Shown in pieces: positions 34,478 through 44,584 of a stretch of DNA of 64,000 nt; position 1 is the first letter of the stretch, and each line of letters starts with the position of its first letter. Origin of the DNA: Cadophora sp. MPI-SDFR-AT-0126 (taxonomy: Eukaryota; Ascomycota; Leotiomycetes; Helotiales; Ploettnerulaceae). A program made the translations under genes and the position numbers. Where the stretch lies: the NCBI GenBank assembly GCA_020747065.1, contig JAGMVK010000005.1:2356001-2420000 (forward strand). The letters run 5' to 3'. Below the pieces are notes generated by a model. That model ran no database searches, was not told where the DNA came from, and worked only from the letters and a program-made list of their open reading frames with translations.

Positions 34478-35248
34478 TCAAGCAACCAGCCTCGAATGGA
34501 TGTTCTCCATATGTCTCTTCAGGTTATCTTTCCTTTTGAACCCCTTCACGCCATACTCACATCCCTTTTCCGTGCACAGGTATGCGGGAGCCGAGACTGG
34601 ATCATGGACGACCACATGGCGCTTTAAGTCTCGGGTTGTGGCACGTCGCTCGGTGCAGTTGCGGAAGGGACATTTGTAGGGTTTGGTGTGCGTGTTTATG
34701 TGCCGACTAACGGATGATGTTAGATTGAGCAAATCAGCGAGGTAGGTTGAGCTGACTTACTTCAATAAACATTTTTGGGCAAATGTTCGGGCACAAGACG
34801 GGCAGTTGAAAGACCCTTCTGAGGTTGTTGACGATGGCGCGCTACTAGGAGTTGAGTTGCCAGATGTGGAGTTGCTCGTCCGATAGCTGGTTGCTGAGGG
34901 GGAGGAATTCGATGTTGATGGGTCGGTCCAGGGCGGAGTTGGAGATGGGTCCATGTAGGATGGGAAGATCATGTCGCTACCGTATTGAGGTAAATTGAAC
35001 TGCCCGACGGGACTCGGGGGCGGTCGACCTGTCTCAACCGCGGGTTGATACTCAATTCCTTGACCCATGTTGATATCTTGGTCCAGTAGGCCGACCCCTC
35101 CAACATCGAAGTTGTTCATGAATTCGGAATTTAGAGTGTTGTATTCGCGCCAGAATTGATCCCATTCTAGGTCAGAGTCGATTTGGGTTATGATCGTCTG
35201 ATCTGGGCATTCATTGTTTGTGATCGGGAAGGTGTTGGTAGGCTCCAT
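34478..35248 (-). CDS. C2H2 zinc-finger transcription factor
   Basis: Exons 35248..34761 and 34706..34478 (54-nt intron) encode 238 aa. The first 120 residues are acidic then Ser/Thr/Pro-rich, as in activation regions. From about residue 148 there are three C2H2-type fingers: CPSCARTFAQKCLLNRHINTH (joined across the intron), YKCPFRNCTERRATTRDLKRHVVVH, and YLCTEKGCEYGVKGFKRKDNLKRHMENIH. The last ends only a few residues before the stop. It is likely a sequence-specific nuclear regulator; targets are unknown. It is adjacent to the GMC oxidoreductase and wax-synthase-like genes, so a pathway-specific role is possible but unproven. Confidence 0.83.
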
Positions 35249-35423
35249 GGTTGCTTGAGTCTCTTAGACTTGAAGATTGTTGTGATTGACTGATTGATTG
35301 ATTGGTTGGTTGGTAGGATTTGGGCGTGGTGGTAGCTTGGCAGTGTGTGAGATGTAGTGTTATGGCCAAGCTCAGCAGTTTAACGACGACAGTTGCATGT
35401 GCTGAGGTCATGAGGGTATTCAA

Positions 35424-36096
35424 TCAGTCCATTCTTCGAGTCGCAGAGTCCTCCTCGATGGAGCACTTCGCACAATTCGTGTGATCGCATCCTGGCCAGT
35501 CGTCCTGGTGGGGGGAGCCGGCTGGCTGGGGACAGTTGCAGCAGTTCCACAACCATTCGCTTGGGCTGGCATCCTTGGAAACTTAGGACAGTCTTCATAG
35601 CCGCATGTTAGACGTCGGTGGTTGTTGCAGGCTATGTGGCCCGGGGAAACTGAAGTGCGCAAGCCCCAAAAGTGCTTCTCGCAGCAGAAAATCTCGCTCG
35701 AGATATTGAACTGCAGGGAACGACTGGGCTCATTGAGAAGATCCGAAGCGAGCTCAAGATACATAGAAGTCTTCTCAACATAGACCGGATCTATGAGAAA
35801 GGCAGGCTAGATCTGTCAGTACCTCGTCGAAAAATCTGGAGTAGGACTGATCTTACGTCTCCTGCATAAGTATCAAATGCCTCAATATCATCGAAAAATG
35901 AATCAGACATAGGAAACCATTCATCTTCAACACAGAATGGATCTCTGGAAAATTGGCAATCAGGCTAGATCTGTCAGTATCGGGTCGAGATGCTCGAAGT
36001 AGTAGGACCGATTCTTACGCGTCTTGTATGGCCAAAAAATACTTCAACATCATCGGAATACGGTTCATCCCTGTATACGATTGTCAGCTCTTCCAT
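35424..36096 (-). CDS. Small Cys-rich protein with C-terminal zinc-ribbon-like module
   Basis: No single long frame covers it; I assembled it from splice signals. Exons are 36096..36019, 35964..35857, 35806..35763 and 35565..35424 (123 aa). The first three exons are acidic (EPYSDDVEVFFGH, then DSFFDDIEAFDTY). The last encodes WLWNCCNCPQ, then GCDHTNCAKC. This W-x-C-x2-C...C-x-H-x2-C-x2-C pattern is found at the C-terminus of many small uncharacterised fungal proteins and probably binds zinc. Introns 1 and 2 are near-copies of each other (see repeat). The third intron (197 nt, donor GTATCT, branch CTAAC) is the least certain. The frame is open upstream of the chosen Met, so a further 5' exon is possible. 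Function unknown. Confidence 0.5.
35806..36086. repeat. Diverged tandem duplication of an exon-intron unit
   Basis: Two copies about 158 nt apart begin at 35806 and 35964 with the identical string GGCTAGATCTGTCAGTA. They stay alignable for about 110 nt, through the intron and into the neighbouring acidic exon (both share ATCATCG in the exon part). On the minus strand each copy is an exon end, a GTAAGA donor, a similar 50-54 nt intron ending CTGACAGATCTAG, and the next exon start. Confidence 0.75.
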
Positions 36097-37309
36097 TGCG
36101 AACAAGCTTGGTGGCAGAATGGGAGAGCCTACCAATTCCCGGCCATCAATATTAATCCAAGCAGTGCCATTGTTAGGTTGATGTCCCAGTGTGGATCTGA
36201 TACATGTTACTAAATCGACTCCAAAACAATTATCTTATTTTGATTACGAGGCGTTGGATGTTGTTTTGTTGATGCGATGGAATAGAGCGAGTTAAAGATC
36301 AGAAATTTAAGATCAGGAATTTAGGGGATGGGTTTCATACAATCACCGGCGACTCCAGACTCTGTATACTTGGTATTCAAGGGAGGGAAATAAACTCCTA
36401 CCCTGTCTCTATCAGCACGAGCCTCAGCAAGGACCTGTGTCCAATCATTTCATCAGCGTTGGTCCATTTGTGGGGGAGAAGCTCCTAGAACCACACCTTC
36501 AGGGTAGGGGTTTATTTATCCCAACTACCAAGTAGACTTGGCGGTAACGCTACTCCGAGAATGCTGATAGGTAGAAGATATTGGGGACGTGAGGCAACCA
36601 CGGGTGAAGGTTTTTGAGATGAGGATGAGGGTCGAAAATCAGAGAAGTCAGAATATTCAGGACGCAAAATTTGGTGTTTTCCAAACTCCTCTCGCCTGGG
36701 GCATCCAGCTCACTAAATACCGACACAGTCACACACCGAGCACCAAAAGCCTCATGGCATTCAGGGCACCCCACGGGAGCTAAAACACCTTACCCAGCCA
36801 ATGAACGCTCTCAATTGCGAATCGGAATGGGCTTGGCGAGGGGCCTCTCGAACTTTACAGGGCTTAGCATGCTGCGCCCCCTGAAGGCTTGAGAGGTCGC
36901 TTGTTGGGGGATTGGCAAGGCTGGGAGCTGTGGACGAATGAGTTTTGTGGGGACGAGGGGCCTCTTGGGATAAGATAATGAGGTGAGTTGATTTGACGTG
37001 AGATATGAGGCCTGTATTTATTTGATGCCAACAGCCATTGGTCGATACGGAACTTGCTTCTTGCAAAAGTCGAAGTTGAATTGTTTGAATGTTCGGTTGC
37101 TTCGATCTCAGCGAAGCGAGAATTGCACAGGGCAAGTCAAGACACCGAGTATCAACCCGATGAGCCACAGACTGGAGAATGAAATGGAATCAAATGGGGT
37201 CACATTGATTGATTATTTTGTTCTTAACGACTGTATCAAGATTTTCAACTTAGATATAATTCTTCTTCAATTTCGTTCTTCCAAGTACTCGGTACTTTGT
37301 AATTTCTCC
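36097..37309. other. Intergenic region with inverted-repeat element
   Basis: About 1.2 kb without a supported gene. It contains the inverted-repeat element at 36368..36533. Other open frames are short and featureless. Confidence 0.4.
36368..36533. mobile_element. MITE-like element with imperfect terminal inverted repeats
   Basis: The left arm 36368..36405 and right arm 36500..36533 are imperfect reverse complements. They share the block CAGGGTAGG-GTTTATTT and the outer ACCAAGT, around a core of about 95 nt. The size and structure fit a short non-autonomous DNA element or a large hairpin. I found no clear target-site duplication, so the class is uncertain. Confidence 0.4.
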
Positions 37310-38884
37310 TCATTCAGGTGTATCCAATGGTTTACGACCGTAAACAACATAGCTGATGACTGTTAGTAGAGAATATCAGGAGAGCGAGCGGAATGACTTA
37401 CAGCGGATAATACGTATGGATTCTCCCTTCAAATACTGTCAGCCATGACACCCCAACATCTATGGGAGAATCGACTCACTGTCACACAAATCCCTCTTAA
37501 CATCCCTGATAACCTCCTGCACCTCTTCAATACTCATCCCATACAACCCCGTAAACATCTTCAGCGTCGCCCCCTCCACGCCCTCCATCGAATTAGCCAG
37601 CATTGTCATCCCCATCTCCTTCTGTTTCCGCCCCTTCGGCCACGTATTCCCCGGCCAGAAGAACTTCTTCTCAACCACATCCACAAATCCGGCTTCCTTG
37701 AACCAGCGCGCATAGTTGGGGGTACACCACCAGTCCTTGCCCATTTTGGCGCCGCCGTCTTTGAGCTTGGCGTTCCATTTCTCGAGCGCGGTACCGGTGA
37801 GTGTGCCGTCGTCGGAGTGCGGGCGGAAGTAGAGGTCTTGCATCTCGAAGTAGCCGCCGGGGAGGAGGTTGGCGTAGGCGGATTTGAAGACTGTGAGAGG
37901 ATTTTTGAAGCAGACTGTCAGGGCGCGGCCGTGGATGTAGTCGAACTTTTGGGAGAAATCTGGGGTGGTTAGTGGTGTATGTGGAAAGATGAGAGTCGAG
38001 CTTCAAAGCATGATAGCTTACCCCATTCGTCTTCTGCGTCTGAGATCTGGAATTGAACATTGGGTGGGACTAAGTCAGGTTGTATTGCACTCAAATCAGT
38101 TCCGGTCACAACTGCAGAGGGATTCTTCTCGGCTAGACAATCTATCATCAGTAACCAGATCTTGACTTCTCCAGAGTAGCCGTACCAAAATCAACAGCCC
38201 AAAGTCCTGTCCCGGTTCCAATATCGAGAACCATATGGGGATTGGAGATGGGAGCGAGAGCGAGTTTGCCATCAAATGTCAAGTTGAAGAGATGGTGTTG
38301 AAGATCTGGAACTGGTTAGCACTATCATGGTGTCTTGGTTCAATGACTATACCTAGTCTGTTCTGTTCCATCTCGTCGTTCGGGAGGTAGTATTCTGCAG
38401 CTTCTCAGTTTCAAAATTCTCCGAAACAGTCGGGAGATCAGAAAAAGATTTATTGCTTACGTCCTTGCTTGTACTTGTGGTATGTTCTACCATTTTCCTC
38501 AACGTGCTCATAGAGGGAAGAGCGGATGGATGAGGTGTCCGATCTGGAATGTCAGCCAAGTTTCTGGGCGTTCACAGTTCAGACTCACTCTAGCGATGAT
38601 CCTATGGCAGAGTCTGAGTCGCTAGGCTGAGAGTCTACCTGCGTCCTATCAGTATAAATCTTATTAATACTGCTCGAGTGGTTCCTTCGAGCTTAGGGGC
38701 GAGATTTGCAGCTAGCGATCCATGCCAAAATGTGGGGTGATGATCTTTGTGAACATATCAACCGGGGAGAGAGCTGTTCTCGGTGATTTAAATCAGAGTG
38801 CACCAAAGAGAAGCATGAACTCACATCCAAAACCACCGGCTGCGGTCCAGCATCCTCCTGCTGAGTCTGATCCAAAGTCGCCAT
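37310..38884 (-). CDS. LaeA-like SAM-dependent methyltransferase
   Basis: Nine exons: 38884..38825, 38638..38589, 38543..38461, 38394..38353, 38305..38186, 38132..38022, 37959..37480, 37435..37402 and 37352..37310 (340 aa). Every join keeps frame. The N-terminal part has the typical DSAIGSSLESDTSSIRSSLY and YHKYKQGQYYLPNDEMEQNR. The SAM-binding motif I is VLDIGTGTGLW at 104-114, followed by VTGTDLSAIQP and GGYFEMQD. The spliced C-terminus IHTYYPLYVVYGRKP is the usual family ending and supports the two small last exons. LaeA and its many paralogues influence secondary metabolism and development in fungi. This is one of the expanded paralogues, so its true role is unknown. Location is cytosolic or nuclear; no targeting signal is seen. 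Confidence 0.88.
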
Positions 38885-39517
38885 TTTCAAGCCACCGCCA
38901 AACCAACAATCAGCACAGCTCAATGACCCAGCTTGAATCCTTACAAAAGCCTCAAATTGTTCAGCGTAAAAATAATTCTCAGGGTATCACAGATCAAAAA
39001 ACAGCAATCAATATGCTCTATATATGTCGCACGCAAAGATTAGATTATCAGACGATGAAATTGTGGCACGTACCTATGAAAGAGGGGTACTCCGTTCTTA
39101 TCCTTCGGATGACCTCGGGAAAACCCCCACAAGGTTCTCTCGTCCCGTCCCGCATCTGTCAACCGAGTGGGGGCGGGTCCTGCCCTGCTTTCCCCGTTTT
39201 GGAATTTGGAGGACTTGGCAATACAGGCATTGTTCGCTTATCTGAGGATTTTGGGGTCTTGCTTTGTTTTGGGGTTTGAATATGGGCGGCAGCTATTCGC
39301 TGTCAATTTAGTGGGTTCAAGATGACGTTTGTGCTGATGATGGATCAAGTGTTCACGGCAATTAATGTCAGATACCCGAGCTGGATCACGGAATGGACTC
39401 CTTACGTCAAGAGCATATGTACGGACCTGTCTGAGAAATCAATCTTTGCATCAACACCTTACTTCTCAATAACGCTCGGAAAAAGTCTTACCTTTGATTC
39501 CTTACATTCCTCGAAAA
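38885..39517. other. Divergent intergenic region
   Basis: 633 nt between the divergent methyltransferase and ABM-like genes, expected to carry both promoters. No recognisable site or gene. Confidence 0.45.
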
Positions 39518-40192
39518 ATGCCCTCCAACTTCGTCGAACTCGCCATCCTTGGCCTCCTTCCAAATCAATCCCTCCACTCCCTCTCCTTCACTTCCTCACT
39601 CCAAAAAATTCTCAATACACTATCCTCTACACCAGGCGCACTCACATTCCAATCCCGCAGATCTGTGTCACCCACATCCACCCAGCTCCTCCTCGCAATA
39701 TGGACGGACAGATCGGCTCATGACTACCTCGACGTTCATGGCATCGCTCCGAAATTATTGAAAGAGATGTTTACTCGTGTCAAGCCAGAGATTGTGCATT
39801 TCATGGATCTAGACGTCGGTCAACTCGACCTTGACGCTGGTGTACTAGGCGTCGATATTTTCCACGCGAAGGATGGGAAGAGACTGGAGTTTGATCAAGG
39901 GGTGAAGAAGTTTGGGAGAGTGGGAGGCTGGTATGTGTTTAAAGGGGTCCCGGCGGCGCCGATGGTTATGCCGAATGATGAGAGGGAGTTGGAAATTATA
40001 CGGATGCAAAAGGAACGGGCTGAGAAGGCGATGGGGGAGAAGGTGCCCGATGTTTGGGTTGGGATTTCTGATTCTGCTGGGGAAGCAGAGCGGGACGGGT
40101 TTAGGCACAGGACAAAAGACTTGGTGGAGACGTGTGTGAGTGGAAGATGGGAAAAGTTCTTCGTGGGCAAGAAGGATACTGACAAAAATTGA
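39518..40192 (+). CDS. Small ABM/dimeric alpha-beta-barrel-like protein
   Basis: A single-exon 224-aa frame. The first ATG is at 39518; the frame is open a little upstream but without an ATG. The N-terminal pattern (FVELAILGLLP, then SLQKILNTLSSTPGALTFQSRR, TQLLLAIWTDRSAHDYLD) fits a strand-helix-strand unit of an ABM-like ferredoxin fold, as in small fungal monooxygenase-like proteins. It is followed by a second, weaker repeat (VGGWYVFKGVPAAPMV). No catalytic residue can be assigned. It could simply be a stress or binding protein. There is no signal peptide. It is convergent with the secreted-protein gene, only 82 nt away. Confidence 0.55.
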   Translation: MPSNFVELAILGLLPNQSLHSLSFTSSLQKILNTLSSTPGALTFQSRRSVSPTSTQLLLAIWTDRSAHDYLDVHGIAPKLLKEMFTRVKPEIVHFMDLDVGQLDLDAGVLGVDIFHAKDGKRLEFDQGVKKFGRVGGWYVFKGVPAAPMVMPNDERELEIIRMQKERAEKAMGEKVPDVWVGISDSAGEAERDGFRHRTKDLVETCVSGRWEKFFVGKKDTDKN

Positions 40193-40274
40193 AATGGAGG
40201 AGAGTCCATGGCATGATCACTTGGGATTTTTGGATTCTCATACCCCATGTGTTGTATTCATTAGAGGTATCAAA

Positions 40275-41873
40275 TCAATGAGATCCAAATCCTTCCCAAT
40301 ATCCTCCCCGACGAGAGATATCATGATCATTCTTCACACATCCAGGCTTCTCATGATCCTCTACATCACCCCATGGCCAGATGGCAACGTAACAAACCTC
40401 ATCGTATGCGCATTTCCCACACTCAAGCCACGTGCTCCAATCCAGAAACTCGATCAGTTCTCGAATGGCTGTGTTAGGTTTCATGGTCATACTACCTCCT
40501 TCTTTCCCCTCTAGAAGGATACCTCGTACTTCAAAAAGCGTGCTACAGACCTTTCGGGTAACTGTGACAATAGCCTCGTAGATCAGTCCATCTGAACGTG
40601 TTGGAGAAGTCATGGGCGGAAGGTAGATCCTTGAGCAACCTTCGATGGCACTCGGAATGTTGAGATCCGTGTAATCGATGAATGCACTGAGCAAAAAGTT
40701 GATCTCAGACAAAGCGGCTCTATCTGTCAAGTTCGGCGAAGCGAGGTATTGCAGTCGCTCTGAGTAACGAGTGACAATCATGTCGACAACTCCTTGCCAA
40801 TCCACAGTCTCGGTACCGCTGTCCCCAGAGAACATCCCCAAAGTATCGGCTTTGAGCCGCGCAAGACCTTCCTCATCCGATGTAGGCAATCTAGGTAAGT
40901 CTGGTCTCGAAGCATCCGGATTCGTGAGATTGAGAGGATAGAAATAAGCAGACACCATGCTCGAATAATCAACCTTCACTCTCCCAGCGGTGATACCATG
41001 ATATCGGGCCGCCACTCCACGTATGTACTCAAAGTGCGTAGAGTCCATGACGCCCTCCGGTGCATCGTATCTCGGCCTCTGGTTTGCAGTGATGAATTCC
41101 AGATTCATCGAAAAATTGCAAAGGATAAGTTCGAAACCAGCTTCCATCCTGATGATACCCTCGAATCCGTACTCCGCACCTAGCTTGCACATACATTCTG
41201 CTCTGATGAAATCACCGAAAGGGTTGGTACTGTTGCTATTCGAGTCTTTACACATGACATAGTCTTGCGTATCGAGCGTTCCCATCGAAGTCTTTCCCGC
41301 GCTCATACCATCGAGATAGAGGAGTTTGGTGAGCGGGCGAGAAGTGCGATAGATATGAAGATATCCATATGTCGTTGTCTCATTATCTTTTCTAATGAGT
41401 CGACCTATTGGCGGTTCCTTCCCTGGAGGGCCATAGGGTCCTCCAGGCGGAGGGCGTTCACCAGGCCTTCCCCCGGGAGGATTTCTCCCAGGTCCTCCAG
41501 GCCGCCTCATCCTGGCAAACACTTCCGCATGTTCGATCTCGAAAGCTAGCCATTCCATACTGATGACTGGATCTTTCGAATGCGTTCCATGGTACAGCAG
41601 GGTATTGTTCGGAATGCTGACCGTAAAAAAGGACATGCCATTGTGTTTGAGTGAGGAACCCCATTGTCGCATAGATGAATGTAGGGCGTTGAAGATATGA
41701 GGAGCATTGGCTCTAGCGTGGTCTACGTGGGGGCCATTATCGACGACTGTGGTCTTAAACTCAGACAGTGGGATCTGAGTAGCGAATACTGATGCTATGA
41801 AGCCCAGGCTTGATGTCGCCAGGAACTTGAAACTGAGACACCCAAGATACATTTCCACAGCAGCACGATACAA
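40275..41873 (-). CDS. Secreted fungal protein of unknown function
   Basis: A single-exon 532-aa protein. The N-terminus is a signal peptide; the in-frame Met at 41852 gives a more standard one (MYLGCLSFKFLATSSLGFIA, then SVFA). The body has blocks that recur in uncharacterised ascomycete secreted proteins: TLLYHGTHSKDPV, MEWLAFEIEHAEVFA, GYLHIYRTSRPLTKLLYLDGMSAGKTSMGTLDTQDY and GCSRIYLPPMT. About ten Cys suggest disulfides and several N-x-S/T sites are present. Residues 122-153 are a Pro/Gly/Arg insert (PGGPGRNPPGGRPGERPPPG). No catalytic motif that I can name and no GPI signal. It is probably extracellular or in the secretory path. Confidence 0.72.
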   Translation of the reverse strand: MYRAAVEMYLGCLSFKFLATSSLGFIASVFATQIPLSEFKTTVVDNGPHVDHARANAPHIFNALHSSMRQWGSSLKHNGMSFFTVSIPNNTLLYHGTHSKDPVISMEWLAFEIEHAEVFARMRRPGGPGRNPPGGRPGERPPPGGPYGPPGKEPPIGRLIRKDNETTTYGYLHIYRTSRPLTKLLYLDGMSAGKTSMGTLDTQDYVMCKDSNSNSTNPFGDFIRAECMCKLGAEYGFEGIIRMEAGFELILCNFSMNLEFITANQRPRYDAPEGVMDSTHFEYIRGVAARYHGITAGRVKVDYSSMVSAYFYPLNLTNPDASRPDLPRLPTSDEEGLARLKADTLGMFSGDSGTETVDWQGVVDMIVTRYSERLQYLASPNLTDRAALSEINFLLSAFIDYTDLNIPSAIEGCSRIYLPPMTSPTRSDGLIYEAIVTVTRKVCSTLFEVRGILLEGKEGGSMTMKPNTAIRELIEFLDWSTWLECGKCAYDEVCYVAIWPWGDVEDHEKPGCVKNDHDISRRGGYWEGFGSH

Positions 41874-42765
41874 CGCTCATAAAAAAATTGAAGAGCTCCT
41901 CGCTCACGACGAGCTGCTCGACAATTACATACTTTGCGGTGAAAATAGGCTGACGACGCGTCTTGCGCTTATCGGAGGTTCATGTGGACGTGGATGATAG
42001 CTGGGGCAAATCAGAGTTGACTATGGAGGCGACCCACTTAATTTGCAGTAGTGCCATCTGATAAGATTAGATCTCGGGACCGGGGGGCTTTGCTTCACGA
42101 TAATGGCTAAACTCCATTTCTTTGTTGTCTTTGCAATGACTTTCCTATTAATTAGGAATTGACGATGTTCTATCCACAGCCGTACAAATGTTTTGCTATA
42201 CGTCAAGATGCAAAAGGCGACATGTACGATCTCAACTCGTGTTCGCTTGGTTCGGTAACAGTGGCAGGGAAGAGACGAGCAAGAATGTAAACAAATCAAG
42301 CGGGAGAGCTCTTTGATACAGTTTAGGCGAGTAGTGGTTGATAGCAGAGTCCCTGAGTGATCTAACCTCCAAGTGACATGGAAACTTGACAGTGATTAAA
42401 GAATAGTGACTTCTCTCAAAACCCCCTCAGGCTGATTTTAAATTCCGCTCCCAGCCCCACCAGCAACAAAGCCACGAACATCGTCACGGTAGAAAAAGCT
42501 TCTCATCGTAACAAAAGAGATATTTGCCATTAATTTCAAAAATATGTCAATGGCACCCCGAATAAATCTCCTGAATTCAAGGTCCACGAACAGAGATGTC
42601 CTGGAGGAGAGATGCTGTAATAGATTTCCTTCCCCACGTGTCCATGTCAGGAAACGCTGATGCTTTTACTCCCCAGAATATGCCTCGTATACTGGAGACA
42701 AGTCACCCGAATCGCTGAAAAATCGCCCACTGATCGATCATATTGGTCGAAGTTGTCCTAGATAC
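41874..42765. other. Intergenic region
   Basis: 892 nt between two minus-strand genes; it holds the promoter of the secreted-protein gene. No gene or repeat is seen. Confidence 0.45.
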
Positions 42766-43863
42766 TCAATCAACCGCTACATCTCCGAAAACCTTCTTGA
42801 ACGACCTTAAGTTCTCTCCCTCGTCAAATATTGCAAAGGTAACCTCCTCAATTCCCGTAATGCCTTGTTTTCTCCGTCCGCCCAGAATCACCTTTTTGAA
42901 GATCTCTGCAACCTCTTCAGGCGGGTTGTGATACGCGCCACATCCCAAAGCGCCAAGAATCAGATATTTGATGCCCTTCTCATTAGCAATCTGGAAGATC
43001 AATCTAACTTTCTCTGTCATGATCTCTCTATCCTTCTCAACAGAGTAAACCAATTTTCCATCCTTCCCCTTTTCCACTTCTGGTCCCTTCAAAGCAGCAC
43101 ACGAGATGACAGCCGTGTAGAACCATTCGGACTTCGGTAAGTCGACCAAGTCAGAGCCACGGAAAACGAGCACATCGGGTGTGTAGATGGCAGAGAGGAC
43201 TGGCATACGGTAGAAAGCTGGGTTGAGTGAAGGATAGAGCGTGCTTCTGATGCAGAGAGCTTCTTCTTGGGCAAGAGCACCTCTCAGAACACCTCCTCCG
43301 GGTTGCAACGCTGATGCCATGTTGAGGACTGCAATTGACGATTTTGGATGCGCTTTGATAGTCGCTTCGGCGGCATCGAATGTGTCAGACTTGACGATTC
43401 GGATTCTAGGAGGGGCTGGTTCAGGAACGACGGGACAGGCTTCAGACTCCGATTTAGAAGACTCGGCGCTTTGTTGAACATCCTCCTCAGCCTTGCGCTT
43501 CTTCGGGTTGTTGGGGAAGAAGTCATGTAGAGAGCTTTGAGAAACCCGAGGTCGTGTCTGTGATGCCTCTGGAAGGTCGTCTGTAGATATCCCTGGAGAA
43601 GGCGAGAATTTCTTATTGATACTGACAGGTGCGTAGCGGATCAATTCGCTATGTTCGACTCCATTCCTGGCACGAGTATCAGACTTCAAAAGATGAGGAA
43701 TAAAGTCGTTGATGGTCTTTTTTGCCAACTTGGCACGGTCTGCTTTATTCATCATCGTGGATGTTCTGTGCGACGTAGGTGAGTTATTATGGTAGATGCG
43801 ATTACCATGATTGAAGTAAAAACTTCTTTGTGCCCAAAAGGTTTGTTGGGGGAAGGAGTTCAA
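42766..43863 (-). CDS. Microbial-type poly(ADP-ribose) glycohydrolase (TIGR02452 family)
   Basis: A single-exon 365-aa protein. The catalytic macrodomain runs from about residue 155. The signature VLNMASALQPGGGVLRGALAQEEAL holds GGG at 189-191 and QEE at 199-201, the loop and catalytic acids of bacterial-type PARG. YLILGALGCGAYHNPP follows, the usual macrodomain phosphate loop. These enzymes remove ADP-ribose chains. An N-terminal helix block (NKADRAKLAKKTI) also belongs to the family. Between them is a disordered linker with QSSLHDFF (109-116) and PKKRK just after it, resembling a PCNA-binding PIP box plus a nuclear signal. The Met at 43755 (residue 37) is the likelier start, since the first 36 residues lie outside the conserved part. 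Confidence 0.86.
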   Translation of the reverse strand: MNSFPQQTFWAQRSFYFNHGNRIYHNNSPTSHRTSTMMNKADRAKLAKKTINDFIPHLLKSDTRARNGVEHSELIRYAPVSINKKFSPSPGISTDDLPEASQTRPRVSQSSLHDFFPNNPKKRKAEEDVQQSAESSKSESEACPVVPEPAPPRIRIVKSDTFDAAEATIKAHPKSSIAVLNMASALQPGGGVLRGALAQEEALCIRSTLYPSLNPAFYRMPVLSAIYTPDVLVFRGSDLVDLPKSEWFYTAVISCAALKGPEVEKGKDGKLVYSVEKDREIMTEKVRLIFQIANEKGIKYLILGALGCGAYHNPPEEVAEIFKKVILGGRRKQGITGIEEVTFAIFDEGENLRSFKKVFGDVAVD

Positions 43864-44584
43864 ACCAGAAGCGCGAATGAGATTATACCTGTACTTAGTT
43901 GCCTAAACGAGAATATGATTCACGCCGAATCCACGTGATGACCGAAGTTAGAGGACGATGTCAATTATTCCTGCGTAAATTTAAAGATGAATCTACGCAG
44001 TAATGATAAGTCCGGCGAGATCTAACATGATCGGCCATCAGTTGGATCGTCATTATGGATGACATGAAACCAAGGTCTCTTCGTGAAATGGACTGTTTAC
44101 TAGCGCATTTGGCAAGTCGCCCCTCCCTCCTACGTGTCTGCCTACCTCCAGGCCGAATTCTCTCTTCCAATTTCTTCACAAGTACCCAACTTTCATCATC
44201 ACCACCCTAATTGGTACACACAATCGACTTATTTTTTTTTTTTTTTTGGAAGCAATCCAAATCATTCATTACTTTACCCAGAACCAAATCCGTATATACC
44301 CCGCTCTCTAAGATCCTTCTCGCATCCTCCTGACTCCAGAGAGCGCCAAAGACCAGCTCAAAGAGTCCGATGGAGCGTACAAAGACAGTAACATACAAAC
44401 AACCGAAATATAGCATTCGCGCACCCTGGGTATCCGTTGAATCCTCCAATTCGCATAGCGCAGCCTAGCATGTGCAGTGTTCCGCCTCAGGACACCGTTG
44501 CCTGACCGTCTATTCCCTTATTTTCATTTCTTGTATACAGTCCGTCCATCAAACGCCGCGCAAACAATAAAGAAATCAAAAAAA
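43864..44584. other. Intergenic region with poly-T tract
   Basis: 721 nt between two minus-strand genes. It contains a 16-nt T run at about 44232..44247 but no supported gene. The antisense frames are short and lack features. Confidence 0.45.

Noticed and set aside
35806..36086. Direct repeats as a CRISPR-like array
   Set aside because: Only two diverged units exist and they coincide with exon-intron junctions in a eukaryotic genome.
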